NCBI RefSeq assembly: GCF_026651855.1
Contig: NZ_CP093280.1
Span: 7,462,501-7,526,500, forward strand
Direction: 5' to 3'
Length of the DNA: 64,000 nt
Source of the DNA: Pseudomonas silvicola
GTDB taxonomy: Bacteria; Pseudomonadota; Gammaproteobacteria; Pseudomonadales; Pseudomonadaceae
Below the pieces are notes generated by a model. It made no database searches. It worked only from the letters and a program-made list of their open reading frames with translations, and was not told where the DNA came from. The translations under genes were made by a program, and so were the position numbers. Shown here piece by piece: positions 8,182 through 18,400 of the stretch (the first letter of the stretch is position 1; the number at the start of each line of letters is the position of its first letter).

Positions 8182-9271
8182 GGCCCTGCCCTCCCTCGCG
8201 GCGCGCCACCCGTTCGAGGAAGTCTTCACGCTGATCGGCCAGCACCGCCGGCCATTTGGCGTAGACATGATCCATCACCGACGCCGGCGCCTGGGTACCC
8301 GCGGCCTCGAAGTTGTCCACCGACTGCTGCACCAGCACCTGGCATTCACCGATCAGTGCCTGCTCGCGCCCCTCGTCCCATACGCCCTGCCCGGCCATGA
8401 ACGACTGCAGGCGCTTGATCGGCTCTTCCTGCCAGGCCTGCTTGACCTCTTCGGCACTGCGGTAACGCGTGGCGTCGTCGGCGGTGGTGTGGTCGCCCAG
8501 GCGATAGCTCAGGCATTCCAGCAGCACGGGGCCCTTGCCCTGGCGGGCACGTTCGATGGCCACGCCCATGCGGTCGTAGACGGCGAGGATATCGTTGCCG
8601 TCCACTTGTTCACCGTGGAAGCCGGCCCCGATGGCCTTCTGCGCCAGGGTGGGCGCGCCGCACTGGATACGCCGCGGCACCGAGATGGCCCATTGGTTGT
8701 TGTTGATCACGAACACCACCGGCAGCTGCCAGGCACCGGCGACATTCAAGGCTTCGAGGAAATCGCCCTTGCTGGTGGCGCCATCACCGCAGGTGGTGAC
8801 TGCCACCCGGTGTTCGCCGCGAATCTTGAAGGCGCTGGCCACACCGCAGGCATGCAGGGCCTGGGTGGCGATGGGCACGCACAAGGGAAAGTCCTGGGCC
8901 ACGGCAGGCTCGGCGTAATCGCTGCCACGCTCGTCGCCGCCCCAATACAGCAAAATTTCTTCCATGCGCACCCCACGCATCAGTTGCACGGCAGTGTCAC
9001 GGTAATAGGGGATCAGCACGTCCTGTGGCTGCATCAGGCTGCCAATGGCCACGCCGATGGCCTCCTGGCCCAGCGTAGGCGCGTAGGTACCGATGCGGCC
9101 GGTGCGTTGCAGGGCCACGGCCTTCTGGTCGAACAGCCGGGTCAGCACCATTTGCCGGTAAAGGCGGGTCAGCAGGTTGAAGTCGTCGGCCCAGTCGGGC
9201 AAGGGGCCGAGGAGGCGGCCATCGGGGGACAAATAACGCGTGTAGGCAAGCTCGATCTTGTTTGAGGTCAT
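8174..9271 (-). CDS. 2-oxoacid dehydrogenase E1 component, alpha subunit
   Basis: The 365-residue E1 alpha subunit. The thiamine-diphosphate motif is GDGATSKGDF followed about 30 residues later by NNNQWAIS. It is closest to proteins annotated as pyruvate dehydrogenase E1 alpha in Pseudomonas, yet it sits behind leucine dehydrogenase, which argues for branched-chain 2-oxoacids. The start MTSNKIELAY is preceded by AGGAG at a good distance; a 13-residue-longer in-frame start has no such site. It lies second in the operon, 103 bases after ldh. Confidence 0.87.
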   Translation of the reverse strand: MTSNKIELAYTRYLSPDGRLLGPLPDWADDFNLLTRLYRQMVLTRLFDQKAVALQRTGRIGTYAPTLGQEAIGVAIGSLMQPQDVLIPYYRDTAVQLMRGVRMEEILLYWGGDERGSDYAEPAVAQDFPLCVPIATQALHACGVASAFKIRGEHRVAVTTCGDGATSKGDFLEALNVAGAWQLPVVFVINNNQWAISVPRRIQCGAPTLAQKAIGAGFHGEQVDGNDILAVYDRMGVAIERARQGKGPVLLECLSYRLGDHTTADDATRYRSAEEVKQAWQEEPIKRLQSFMAGQGVWDEGREQALIGECQVLVQQSVDNFEAAGTQAPASVMDHVYAKWPAVLADQREDFLERVARREGGQGHE

Positions 9272-9374
9272 TGCACAACTCCTGAACACACCGGGTGGGT
9301 GTGGCTTCATTGACCTGCCGCTTGTGGCCGCAGGCTTTTTTCGGAGCTGGCGCCGGTCAGGCGCCGGCTCGCTG

Positions 9375-10394
9375 TCAGGCGTAAATCAGTTTCTCCGCGA
9401 GGGCTTCGGCCACGCGCGCGGGTGAGCGCTTCTCGGCCTGGGCATGGGCATACACTTCGGTGAGCCGGGTGCCGATGCGCGCCAGGTGCGAGGTGATGGT
9501 GCCCACCGCTTCGCCCTGATGCTTGAGCGCCACATAAATCAGGCCGCCAGAGTTGATGACGTAATCCGGCGCGTAGAGAATGCCGCGCTTTTCCAACTGG
9601 TCGGCCACTTGCAGGCTGGTGAGCTGGTTGTTGGCGGAGCCGGCCACGGCCGCGCAGCGCAGTTGCGATACGCTCTGGCCATTGAGAATCGAGCCCAGGC
9701 CACAGGGCGCGAAGATATCGCACGGGGTACTGGGCAGGGCGTTGGGTTCTATCGGGTGAGCGCCCAACTGTTCCATGGCCAGTTGCACCTTGCCCTGGTC
9801 CAGGTCACTGACCAGCAGTTCGGCCCCGGCGGCATGCAGTTGCTCAGCCACCCCATAACCGACGTTGCCCAGGCCCTGCACGGCGATGCGCAGGCCCTCC
9901 AGGTTGTCGGTGCCCAGGCGCGCCATGGCGGTGGCGCGAATGCCGGCGAACACGCCCATGGCCGCATGGGGAGCGGGGTCGCCGGCGGCAGTGGTGCTGG
10001 TGACATGGCGCGTCTGCTGGGCCACGCAGTCCATGTCGGTAGTAGAGGTGCCGCTGTCCACCGCCGTGATGTAGCGGCCGTCCAGGCTTTCGATGAAACG
10101 ACCAAAAGCTTCGAACAGGCCGGCGCGGTTCTCCACGTGGGGGCTTCGGATGATCACGGCCTTGCCCCCACCGAACGGCAACCCGGCCAACGCGGCCTTG
10201 AAACTCATGCCCTGGGCCAGGCGAATGGCGTCGACCATGGCGCTTTCGTCGTCTGGGTAGGCCAGGTAACGGCACCCGCCCAGCGCCGGCCCGGCGCGGC
10301 AGTCGTGAATGGCCACTACCGCGCGCAGGCCGGTCGCCGGGTCGACGGCCAGGTGCAGGGCGTGGGTGCGAGTACTTTGCATGAGAGCGAACAT
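9375..10394 (-). CDS. ldh: Leucine (branched-chain amino acid) dehydrogenase
   Basis: A 339-residue NAD-dependent Glu/Leu/Phe/Val dehydrogenase. It deaminates leucine, valine and isoleucine to the 2-oxoacids that the next three genes would oxidise. The substrate site GGGKAVI and the Rossmann motif VQGLGNVGYGVAEQL (about residue 170) are clear, and INSGGLIYV marks the C-terminal part. GGGAG lies eight bases upstream of the ATG. It heads the operon. No Lrp-type bkdR regulator is adjacent. Confidence 0.9.
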   Translation of the reverse strand: MFALMQSTRTHALHLAVDPATGLRAVVAIHDCRAGPALGGCRYLAYPDDESAMVDAIRLAQGMSFKAALAGLPFGGGKAVIIRSPHVENRAGLFEAFGRFIESLDGRYITAVDSGTSTTDMDCVAQQTRHVTSTTAAGDPAPHAAMGVFAGIRATAMARLGTDNLEGLRIAVQGLGNVGYGVAEQLHAAGAELLVSDLDQGKVQLAMEQLGAHPIEPNALPSTPCDIFAPCGLGSILNGQSVSQLRCAAVAGSANNQLTSLQVADQLEKRGILYAPDYVINSGGLIYVALKHQGEAVGTITSHLARIGTRLTEVYAHAQAEKRSPARVAEALAEKLIYA

Positions 10395-10510
10395 CGGCAG
10401 GCTCCCGATCTTGTTATTTCAACCAGTGTAGTCGATGGCCGTGCAGGCAGATGGCTGTGGCCGCTCGGCTTTACTGGACGGATCGGCGCGTCAGGGCTAC
10501 AAGAGAAGCT

Positions 10511-11332
10511 ATGAAGCCCACCTTCGATGCGGCGCGCCAGGCCTGCCTGGGGTGCCTTGAGCAAAGCCCGCCCGCGACGTTCGAAGCCGCGCTGTGGATC
10601 GCTGCCGAACACGAAAGCAGTTTCCACCCCCAGCAGTGCGATGAGGCCCTGCGCGAGCTGCAACTGCAGATCAGCGTCGGCCTGCCGATGCTGCCGGTCA
10701 ACGAACTGGCGCAACCGCTGCTGCGGCGTATCAATTCACTGGGCTACCAAGCTGATGACTTTCACCCACTGCGCCCTCAGGCCGCGCTGATGAACAAGGT
10801 GCTGGAGCGCAAGCGCGGGCAACCTCTGGCCCTGGCGCTGCTGGCGTTGGAGATGGCCCTGCGCCTGGATATTCCACTGGTGGGGGTGAACTTCCCCGGC
10901 CACTTCCTGTTGCGCGTGCCAGGTGCAGACCACCAACTGGACCCTTGCGGCGGCAGGCGCCTGTACACCGCCGACTGCCGTGAACTGCTGGGCCGCCAGT
11001 TCGGCCCTCAGGTGCCTTTGCTGGCCGAGCACCTGGCACAGGCCAGCCCGAGGGACATGCTGCAACGCCTTTCGCGCAACCTGCGCCAACTGCACAGCAG
11101 CCATGAGGATGACATCGCAGCCCTCAAGGACGCCGAGCGGGTGTTGCAACTGGCGCCCCCCAGCGCCGCCGACCATGTGGCCCGCGCTGGTATCTACCAA
11201 CGCCTTGAATGCCCCCGCGGTGAGCGCTTCGACCTGGAGCATGCCTTGCTGCTCAGTGAAGACCCCGTCCAGCGCCTGCGCCTGACCACCCGCCTGCAGG
11301 AACTGCCGCTGCCGCCGTCATCGCTGCATTGA
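10511..11332 (+). CDS. SirB1-family protein (transglutaminase-like core)
   Basis: A 273-residue protein of the SirB1/YchA family: a transglutaminase-like domain (residues about 10-175, with NKVLERKRGQPLALALLALEM and GVNFPGHFLLRV) followed by a TPR-like helical tail. The catalytic Cys of true transglutaminases is not obvious, so a structural role is likely; the function is unknown. I chose MKPTFDAARQ as the start because it matches the usual N-terminus; the frame is open 20 residues further upstream. It is divergent from the ldh operon with 116 bases between, and its stop converges on maiA two bases away. Confidence 0.75.
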   Translation: MKPTFDAARQACLGCLEQSPPATFEAALWIAAEHESSFHPQQCDEALRELQLQISVGLPMLPVNELAQPLLRRINSLGYQADDFHPLRPQAALMNKVLERKRGQPLALALLALEMALRLDIPLVGVNFPGHFLLRVPGADHQLDPCGGRRLYTADCRELLGRQFGPQVPLLAEHLAQASPRDMLQRLSRNLRQLHSSHEDDIAALKDAERVLQLAPPSAADHVARAGIYQRLECPRGERFDLEHALLLSEDPVQRLRLTTRLQELPLPPSSLH

Positions 11333-11334
11333 AC

Positions 11335-11961
11335 TCAGGGGGTATCGACCTGGCAGGAGGGGTGAGCCTGGGCAAACGCCGGGTGCGCCGCCGCCAGGGC
11401 AACAACCCGCTGGATGCGCGGCCAGGCCTCCAACGACACCTTGAAACGATCGGCTGCGTAGACCTGCGCAATCAGGTAGACATCGGCCAACCCCGGCTCA
11501 GGACCAAAACAGAAGCCTTCGTCACCGATCAAGGCTTCCACGGCCGCCAGCCCCTGCTCGATCCAGGTGGCTATCCAGGCTTGTATGTCACCCTCGTCAT
11601 GCCCCAGGGCACGCAGGTAGTTCAGCACGCTGACATTGTGCAAGGGGTGAATATCACAGCCTATCAGTGCCGCAACCCCACGCACGCGTGCCCGTGCCAG
11701 GGGTTCGGCAGGCAGCAAGGGCGCCTGCGGGTAGCGTTCTTCCAGGTACTCGAGAATGGCGCCGGACTGGGTCAGCACTGGCCCGCTATCGACACCCAGC
11801 GCAGGTACCCGGCCCTGCGGGGCGAACGCCAGGTAATCAGTCTGCCGCTGCTCGCCCGCCAGCAGGTTGATCGGTACCGCGTCATACGCCAACCCCTTCA
11901 GCGCCAGCGCAATGCGTACCCGGTAGGACGATGTGGAGCGGTAATAGGTGTACAACTGCAT
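11335..11961 (-). CDS. maiA: Maleylacetoacetate isomerase
   Basis: A 208-residue zeta-class glutathione S-transferase that isomerises maleylacetoacetate to fumarylacetoacetate, the second step after homogentisate ring opening. The catalytic region YYRSTSSYRVRIAL lies at residues 4-18, and the family hallmark GCDIHPLHNVSVL near residue 105. Third gene of the hmgA-fahA-maiA operon, 10 bases behind fahA. The start MQLYTYYRS is the family start; the upstream open frame is shadow of fahA. Confidence 0.93.
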   Translation of the reverse strand: MQLYTYYRSTSSYRVRIALALKGLAYDAVPINLLAGEQRQTDYLAFAPQGRVPALGVDSGPVLTQSGAILEYLEERYPQAPLLPAEPLARARVRGVAALIGCDIHPLHNVSVLNYLRALGHDEGDIQAWIATWIEQGLAAVEALIGDEGFCFGPEPGLADVYLIAQVYAADRFKVSLEAWPRIQRVVALAAAHPAFAQAHPSCQVDTP

Positions 11962-11971
11962 GGCATGGCCC

Positions 11972-13258
11972 TCACGACGCGGCGACGACTCGGCCACGGC
12001 ACTCGCCGAAGCCAATGGAAACCTGGCCGGGTGCCACGCACCGGGCGCGCAGTACCACCTCGTCGCCATCTTCAAGGAAACGCCGGCTTTCGCCCGAGGC
12101 CAGCACGAGTGGCTGCTTGCCACCCTCGGTGATCTCCAGCAGGCTGCCAAACTGCCCAGGCACCGCCCCCGAGAGCGTGCCGGAACCAAACAGGTCACCT
12201 GGCTGCAACTGGCACCCATTGACGCTGTGGTGGGCAACCAGTTGGGCCACGGTCCAGTACATGCTGCGCGTATTGCTCAGGGTAATGCGCTCGGCTTCCA
12301 GGCCTTGCTCACGCATCCACGGCGTCTGCAGCAGCACTTCCAACTGTATATCCAGCGCGCCTTCGGCCTGGTCGGCCGCGCTCCACAGGTAGGGCAGCGG
12401 CTGCGGGTCACCCTCGGGGCGCGGCGCCTGGGCGCAGCGGAACGGCTCCAGCGCTTCGGCCGTGACCACCCAGGGGGACAGGCTGGTGATGAAGCTTTTG
12501 GATAGAAACGGCCCCAGCGGCTGGTATTCCCAGGCCTGCATGTCGCGCGCCGACCAGTCATTGAGCAGGCAATAGCCGGCCACGTGTTCGTCGGCGTGGT
12601 CGATGGGGATGGATTCACCCAGGGCATTGCCGCGGCCGATCCAGATACCCAGTTCCAGTTCGAAGTCCAAACGTGCGCAGGGCCCGAAATCCGGTCCTGC
12701 CCCCTGCGCCTTCGGTGCGGTCTGGCCCTTGGGGCGCCGCACCGGGGTGCCGGAGGGGCGCAGGGTCGACGCACGGCCGTGGTAGCCGATGGGCACGTAC
12801 TTGTAGTTGGGCAGCAAGGGGTTGTCAGGCCGGAACAACTTGCCGACGTTTTTCGCGTGCTCGATGCCCACGTAGAAGTCGGTGTAATCCCCCACTTTCG
12901 CTGGCAACGCCATCTCGCAGTCACTGGCCAGGTGCAGGCAGTCACGCACCACGGCATGGGCATCGCTACCGTCTTTCAACAACACCGTCAGCCGCTCGCG
13001 CAGGGCCAGGCGGGGCTGGCGGCCAAGGGCGAAAAAACCATTGAGCTGGCCGCCCTCGCAGGCCAGCGCCGCGGTAGCAGCGTCGCCTTGCAACAGGCCG
13101 GTGGCCAGCAGCGCCTCCAGGTCGAGGATTGCGTCACCAATGGCCACCCCGGCACGCGCCCGGCCACCGGGAGGGCTGAAGATACCCAGTGGCAGGTTCT
13201 GCAAGGGGAAATCGGCATGCCCGTTGGCGCTGGCAACCCAGCAGTGCTGCTCGTTCAT
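11972..13258 (-). CDS. fahA: Fumarylacetoacetase
   Basis: A 428-residue enzyme that hydrolyses fumarylacetoacetate to fumarate and acetoacetate, the last step of tyrosine catabolism. It shows the N-terminal SH3-like domain and the FAH catalytic domain with [50 protein letters not shown] and a metal-binding DHADEH area. Its ATG overlaps the hmgA stop by four bases (ATGA), so translation is coupled. Confidence 0.95.
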   Translation of the reverse strand: MNEQHCWVASANGHADFPLQNLPLGIFSPPGGRARAGVAIGDAILDLEALLATGLLQGDAATAALACEGGQLNGFFALGRQPRLALRERLTVLLKDGSDAHAVVRDCLHLASDCEMALPAKVGDYTDFYVGIEHAKNVGKLFRPDNPLLPNYKYVPIGYHGRASTLRPSGTPVRRPKGQTAPKAQGAGPDFGPCARLDFELELGIWIGRGNALGESIPIDHADEHVAGYCLLNDWSARDMQAWEYQPLGPFLSKSFITSLSPWVVTAEALEPFRCAQAPRPEGDPQPLPYLWSAADQAEGALDIQLEVLLQTPWMREQGLEAERITLSNTRSMYWTVAQLVAHHSVNGCQLQPGDLFGSGTLSGAVPGQFGSLLEITEGGKQPLVLASGESRRFLEDGDEVVLRARCVAPGQVSIGFGECRGRVVAAS

Positions 13259-14565
13259 GGTGTTCTCCGGTTCGGGTCGAAGGTGCTGGGCAGCGACGCC
13301 CAGCAGGCGTCATAGCGGGGTTGCAATTGCGCGCACTCAAGGGCGTGGCGGCTGGGGCGAAGCACCTGGCTGGTCTCGAACATGAAGGCCATGGTCTGTT
13401 CGATACGGCTGGGGGCCAGGTTCGCCGCCACCGCCTTGGCACAGGTCTCGGCGTCGGGGCCATGGGCACTCATGCAACTGTGCAATGACGCGCCGCCAGG
13501 CACAAAGCCTTCGGCCTTGGCATCGTAGGCACCCTGGATCAGCCCCATGTATTCGTTCATCAGGTTGCGGTGGAACCAGGGCGGGCGGAACGTGTTGTCC
13601 GCCACCATCCAGCGCGGCGGGAAGATGACGAAATCCATGTTGGCCATGCCAGGCACGGCGCCAGGCGAGGTCAGCACGGTGAAGATCGAGGGGTCCGGGT
13701 GGTCGTAGCTGACAGTACCCAGGGTATTGAACAGGCGCAGGTCGTATTTGTACGGTACGTTGTTGCCATGCCAGGCCACCACGTCCAGGGGCGAATGCCC
13801 AAGCTCGCAGCCCCACAGGCGGCCCAGGAATTTCTGCACAAGAACCGTGCTCACGCTGCTGTCCTGGTACTGCGCCACGGGCGTCAGGAAGTCCCGGGGG
13901 TTGGCCAGGCCATTGCTGCCGATGGGCCCGAGGTCAGGCAGGCGCAGCGTCACGCCGTGGTTTTCCGCCAGGTAGCCGCGAGCCTGCCCGTCGGGCAGGT
14001 GCACACTGAATTTCAGCCCGCGAGGGATCACCGCGATTTCCAGCGGTTCGACCTCCAGTACCCCCAGCTCGGTCACCAGGCGCAAACGTCCCAGCTCCGG
14101 CACCAGCAGCAGTTCGCCGTCGGCGTCGTAGAACACCCGGGCCATGTCGCGGTTGGCGGCGTAATGGTAAAGGCTGCAGCCAGCCGGCTGGTCGGCAGCG
14201 GCATTCGCCGCCATGGCCACCCAGCCGTCGATGAAGTCGGTGGGGGTCGCAGGCAAGGGCAGCGGGTCCCAGCGCAGGCGATTGGGCGTTGGCTCACCCA
14301 GCGGCCCGCCCTGCAGCTGACGCCCCAACGGTTCGAAGCGCGGATGCAAGGCCGATGGGCGGATTCGGTACAACCAGGTACGCCGCGCCTCATGGCGCGG
14401 AACGGTGAACGCAGTGCCGGAAAATTGCTCGGCATATAGCCCGTAAGGGGCCTTCTGCGGGGAGTTCTGCCCCGCCGGCAGCGCGCCAGGCAACGCCTCG
14501 CTGCTGAACTGGTTGCCAAAGCCGCTCTGGTAGCGGGGCGCGACGGTGCCAGGATCAACGTCCAT
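13255..14565 (-). CDS. hmgA: Homogentisate 1,2-dioxygenase
   Basis: A 436-residue non-heme Fe(II) ring-cleaving dioxygenase, first enzyme of the homogentisate pathway. Recognisable blocks are [19 protein letters not shown] at the N-terminus, [22 protein letters not shown] with iron-ligand His/Glu residues, and [15 protein letters not shown]. The start [13 protein letters not shown] is backed by GGAGG; an ATG 10 codons upstream lacks one. The operator for HmgR lies 54-70 bases upstream of this start. Loss of hmgA is known to cause brown pyomelanin in Pseudomonas. Confidence 0.96.
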   Translation of the reverse strand: MDVDPGTVAPRYQSGFGNQFSSEALPGALPAGQNSPQKAPYGLYAEQFSGTAFTVPRHEARRTWLYRIRPSALHPRFEPLGRQLQGGPLGEPTPNRLRWDPLPLPATPTDFIDGWVAMAANAAADQPAGCSLYHYAANRDMARVFYDADGELLLVPELGRLRLVTELGVLEVEPLEIAVIPRGLKFSVHLPDGQARGYLAENHGVTLRLPDLGPIGSNGLANPRDFLTPVAQYQDSSVSTVLVQKFLGRLWGCELGHSPLDVVAWHGNNVPYKYDLRLFNTLGTVSYDHPDPSIFTVLTSPGAVPGMANMDFVIFPPRWMVADNTFRPPWFHRNLMNEYMGLIQGAYDAKAEGFVPGGASLHSCMSAHGPDAETCAKAVAANLAPSRIEQTMAFMFETSQVLRPSRHALECAQLQPRYDACWASLPSTFDPNRRTP

Positions 14566-14618
14566 GAAACCTCCGGGTTGCGCAGCCCTTGTCAAAGCAC
14601 AGGCTGCTATTATTTTTA

Positions 14619-14635
14619 TCGTAATCCAATTACGA
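14619..14635. promoter_or_regulatory. HmgR operator, 17-bp palindrome between hmgA and hmgR
   Basis: TCGTAATCCAATTACGA is a perfect palindrome around a 3-base centre, inside the divergent intergenic region. A 17-bp palindromic HmgR site is described for P. putida. A third CGTAAT half-site lies at 14640-14645, 20 bases from the first one. Confidence 0.82.
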
Positions 14636-14705
14636 ATAACGTAATTTGATTGCTCCAGGCCGTCAAGCTATAAAGGCGCCCACCTGTTTCCGAGATCCCC
14701 CGACC

Positions 14706-15488
14706 ATGCGAGCCCCCACCCCGCCCGCCGAAGGCACCAACAAGCAGAAAGTCCGCTCGGCCGAGGTCGGCACCGACATTCTCAAGGCGCTGGCCGAGCT
14801 CTCGCCCTCCACGTCGCTGTCGCGCCTGGCCGACCATGTGCAAATGCCCGCCAGCAAGGTGCACCGCTACCTGCAAGCACTGATCGCCAGTGGCTTCGCT
14901 GAGCAGAACCCGGCCACCAACCATTACGGGTTGGGGCGCGAAGCGTTGCGGGTGGGCCTGGCCGCGCTCGGCAGCATGGACGTACTGAAACTGGCAGCCA
15001 TGCCGCTGTCGGAGTTGCGCGACGCACTCAACGAGACGTGCTTCCTGGCGGTATGGGGCAACCGTGGGGCCACGGTCGTGCAGATCGAAACAGCCGTGCG
15101 CGCGGTCACGGTGGTCACGCAGGTGGGTTCGGTATTGCCTGTGCTCAGTTCATCCACTGGCCTGGTATTCGGCGCTTACCTGCCCGAGCGCGAATGCCTT
15201 GATCTGATAGAAGAGGAAATTGCCGAGAAAGGCCATCCCCGCATCGATGAGGTACAGGCCACCTTCGCGCAGATTCGCGAAAATGGCCTGCATCATGTCC
15301 ACGGCCTGCTACTGCCCGGCGTCGACGCGTTGTCTGCCCCCATCTTTGACGCATTGGGCCGCATCGTGGCGGTGTTGACCGTGGTCGGCCCTACCTCGAT
15401 GTTTCACGCCGACGCGCATGGGCCAGCGGCCAGGCAGCTGTTGGCTACCAGCAAGGCAATAAGCTGGCGCATGGGCTACGAGGACTAA
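14706..15488 (+). CDS. hmgR: IclR-family regulator of homogentisate catabolism
   Basis: A 260-residue IclR-type regulator: winged helix-turn-helix at about residues 18-75 (LSRLADHVQMPASKVHRYL) and a C-terminal ligand-binding domain. By position, divergent from hmgA with a palindromic operator between, it is HmgR, which in P. putida represses the hmg genes and is released by homogentisate. The start MRAPTPPAEG is chosen because the upstream open frame (to 14646) would run into the operator-promoter region. Confidence 0.88.
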   Translation: MRAPTPPAEGTNKQKVRSAEVGTDILKALAELSPSTSLSRLADHVQMPASKVHRYLQALIASGFAEQNPATNHYGLGREALRVGLAALGSMDVLKLAAMPLSELRDALNETCFLAVWGNRGATVVQIETAVRAVTVVTQVGSVLPVLSSSTGLVFGAYLPERECLDLIEEEIAEKGHPRIDEVQATFAQIRENGLHHVHGLLLPGVDALSAPIFDALGRIVAVLTVVGPTSMFHADAHGPAARQLLATSKAISWRMGYED

Positions 15489-15498
15489 GCACGAGACG

Positions 15499-18400
15499 TC
15501 ATTCATCCCCCTCGCTGATCTGCGTTTTCAGGAAGTTCGTCAATTCCGTGGTTACCAGGATGTCCATCTCGTCGATCAGTCGCACCAACGGTGCAGGCGA
15601 GAACCCTTTGAACAGTGCCTTGGCCACCGTTTCCTTCAACAGGTCCCTGCCCATGGTGATCGACGTGACGCCATGCACTACATCGATGAAATGCCAGAAA
15701 GCGGCGGCGCGATCGCCGTCCTGATAAGCCTGAACGCCCCTGATCAGGCTGCGAGCGGTCAGTGCGATGGTCAACGCCATCGCGGCCGGGGGGAATGGCG
15801 CCACCACGATAGTGAGAATGTTCAGCACCAGGCTTTCGAGGAGCTCACTGACACGCTCCGCGGCAGTGACGGTGGAATCATCGACATCCTTGATCACACC
15901 TTGTATGCGTTCGACGAATTCGTTGCGCCATACCGACACATGGCTGTGAGGCTCGCAGGCCGGAACGATCAGATGGACGGGGTATTGCGAGTCCTTCCAT
16001 CGTTGCAGCAATGAGCCGATGGTTCGCTGATCCGTGTAACGAACCCGATTGTAGAGGTAATCCCCGAGTTTGCCGTTTGCAAGTCCATCGCGCAATTCAT
16101 CCAGCGGCCGGAACCAGAGCCCGTCGGGCGCTTGGGGGGTATAGAGCAGATCTTGCTGACTGCCATCGTCCGTTACATGGCGAAAGACATACACACCCCA
16201 CACGCAGCGCCGCTCGATACCCAGGCGATAGATACCCGACTTGGTGAAGTCAGGTTTCCTGGGCAGGTTGGGTGCGTCCGGCTCGTCCAGGTCGCCTACC
16301 TCCCCCAGGCCATCGATGATCGGAACAAGCCATGCCTTGTGTTCCTCCGTCAACTCCCCGGCAGCGGTCTGGCTCAGACAGGCGCGCTTCATCTCAGCCT
16401 GAGTGATATCGAAAAACAGATCCAGGCGCTCTGCATAGTCGGTCGTAGACGGGTCAAGGAACCGGGCCCGCATGTCGCCTATGTAACGGTTGGCCAGGTG
16501 GGCCTCTTCAGCGATGCGCAAGACCGATGCATACGGCAGGCGGCTAACCGAATGTCCGACGGAGGATGAAATGCGACCCAGTACAAAAGGCGTGTCAAAC
16601 CGCAGGTCATCCATGGCCGCGCGCAGAAGCGATACATCGCCATGGGGCTCATAATGAATGATGATCTTGTCGCAGTCGTGCCGTCTATCTACCCCATGGC
16701 GCTCGACTAGGGCGTCCAGCTTGGCCTGCACGTCCTGCCGGGCGAAATCGTTGAATGCCTTGTATTGGCTAGACTTCGCAAAAGCCGGGCGCAACCATGA
16801 CAAGCGCCTGTCGATAACGGCCATGTCCACGCGGGTTTGCACATCGGCTTTTCGGTACCAGGCGGGGGTCAGATCGCTGTATTCGTCAAGGTGGACCCCG
16901 GCCTTGTTTTTGGCGAAGCGAAGCATCGCGTCGTTGAAGCTCGATTCATCAAACCATTGCACCGCCAGCGTTGTCAGCAGCGCCCCACCCGACCTGCGCG
17001 CCAGCGATTCCAACCCCCGCCGTGTGCGCGCCCGGTAAGCCACAGGTACCTGGGCGGTGAGGTATCTACGGCCTGCTTCGGTGCGAACCCAGGCGTTGAT
17101 CTCAAGATTCAACTGGCGCAAGCCCGCGAACACAAAAATGTCATGACCGGCGGGTGACCCTGGTGCGTAGAGCATCAGGCGTGGGTCTTCGCCGTCTCCA
17201 ACGCCAAAGACGAGCAGGTCACGCAGTGGAATGGCGCGTTTGTTCACCTCAACGATGCCGACCTTGAGGTCGGCCGGCAGGGCATCATCAGGCGCGGCTC
17301 GGGCAAGCTCGATCGGGCCAAGCATGGAGTCGTCTGCGCGGTGCTGGTACCTGGCGGCCAGGGATGTCAGCGCCAGGCGCAACCCAAGTACGTGGGCCAA
17401 CCGTTCCAAAAGGGCAGGTTCGCTGTAATGCTGTTTCAACGCACCATGGTAACCAAGCCGCAGCTCCAGTTGCGTGTGCATTTTCCACAGCACTTCAGGT
17501 GTAATGCCCTGGGCGGCGACCCCAGGTTCTACATCGATTTGCAGGTGCTCCTGCGTGAGCTCTTGCAACCCGAACTCCACGAGGGTCATCCGCTTGGAAG
17601 CGGTGACCTCGGAGCCGGCTCTCGCTATCTGAAACCGGGTATCGACCGTGATGGTTTCCGGGTCCGCATCGATCGAGAGCTCTGCGGTCATGAAGGCGGT
17701 GATTTCATGACAGGCATAAGCCTGATAACAACCGAATTTTTTGAAGTCCGTGTCATAGGCCTGTTGTGCGGCACTCAAAGCGGCTTCGGCCGCCTGATAG
17801 GCGTCGCGCTCATCGGCGCTTGCCAGGCGCAGCCAGTCCGGCAGCGTGCGGGTATGATAGAACCGCATCAGTTCACGCAGATGCGCCTCGAAGCCGTCAT
17901 TGAGCGCCTTCAACTGACCGGCTGCCTTAAGAGCAGGAGCCCCACCGTCAGCCAGTGCATCGCTGGACAAACTGCGTTGGTACCGAACCATTTCCCCGGC
18001 CACGTGTTCAGCCCAAGGGCTCTGGACTGCATCGAACGCCAGCGTCGCCGAACCATGGTCGGCTCCCTCGCTGGTCAACGGGTAGGGCAGCAACGCAGCC
18101 CCTTGACTGCTTTCACCCAGACGCGCCAAGAGTTTGCGGGTCATCGCGCCAAGTGTCGGGAACTGTTCGATCCCTTTGGCGGGGGTCCAGAGCCACACCA
18201 GGTTCTCGGGCTGGTAAGGCGGTGACTCGCTGGGGGCTGGCTCAGGCGTACCGAATACATACACGCCATGCAACGTGGACTCATGCCCATCGCTGTCGGT
18301 GACGGTGACGCTGTGCACCTGGGTGCTGGAGGATTCTGATGCCCACGCCGTCAGGCTGTTCGCGGCATCGGCGTCAATGACGTGCATATCCCTGGCACAC

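Noticed and set aside
7045-9265. Long + strand frames (about 450 codons each) across the E1 genes
   Set aside because: Both are antisense shadows of well-supported E1 alpha and E1 beta genes.
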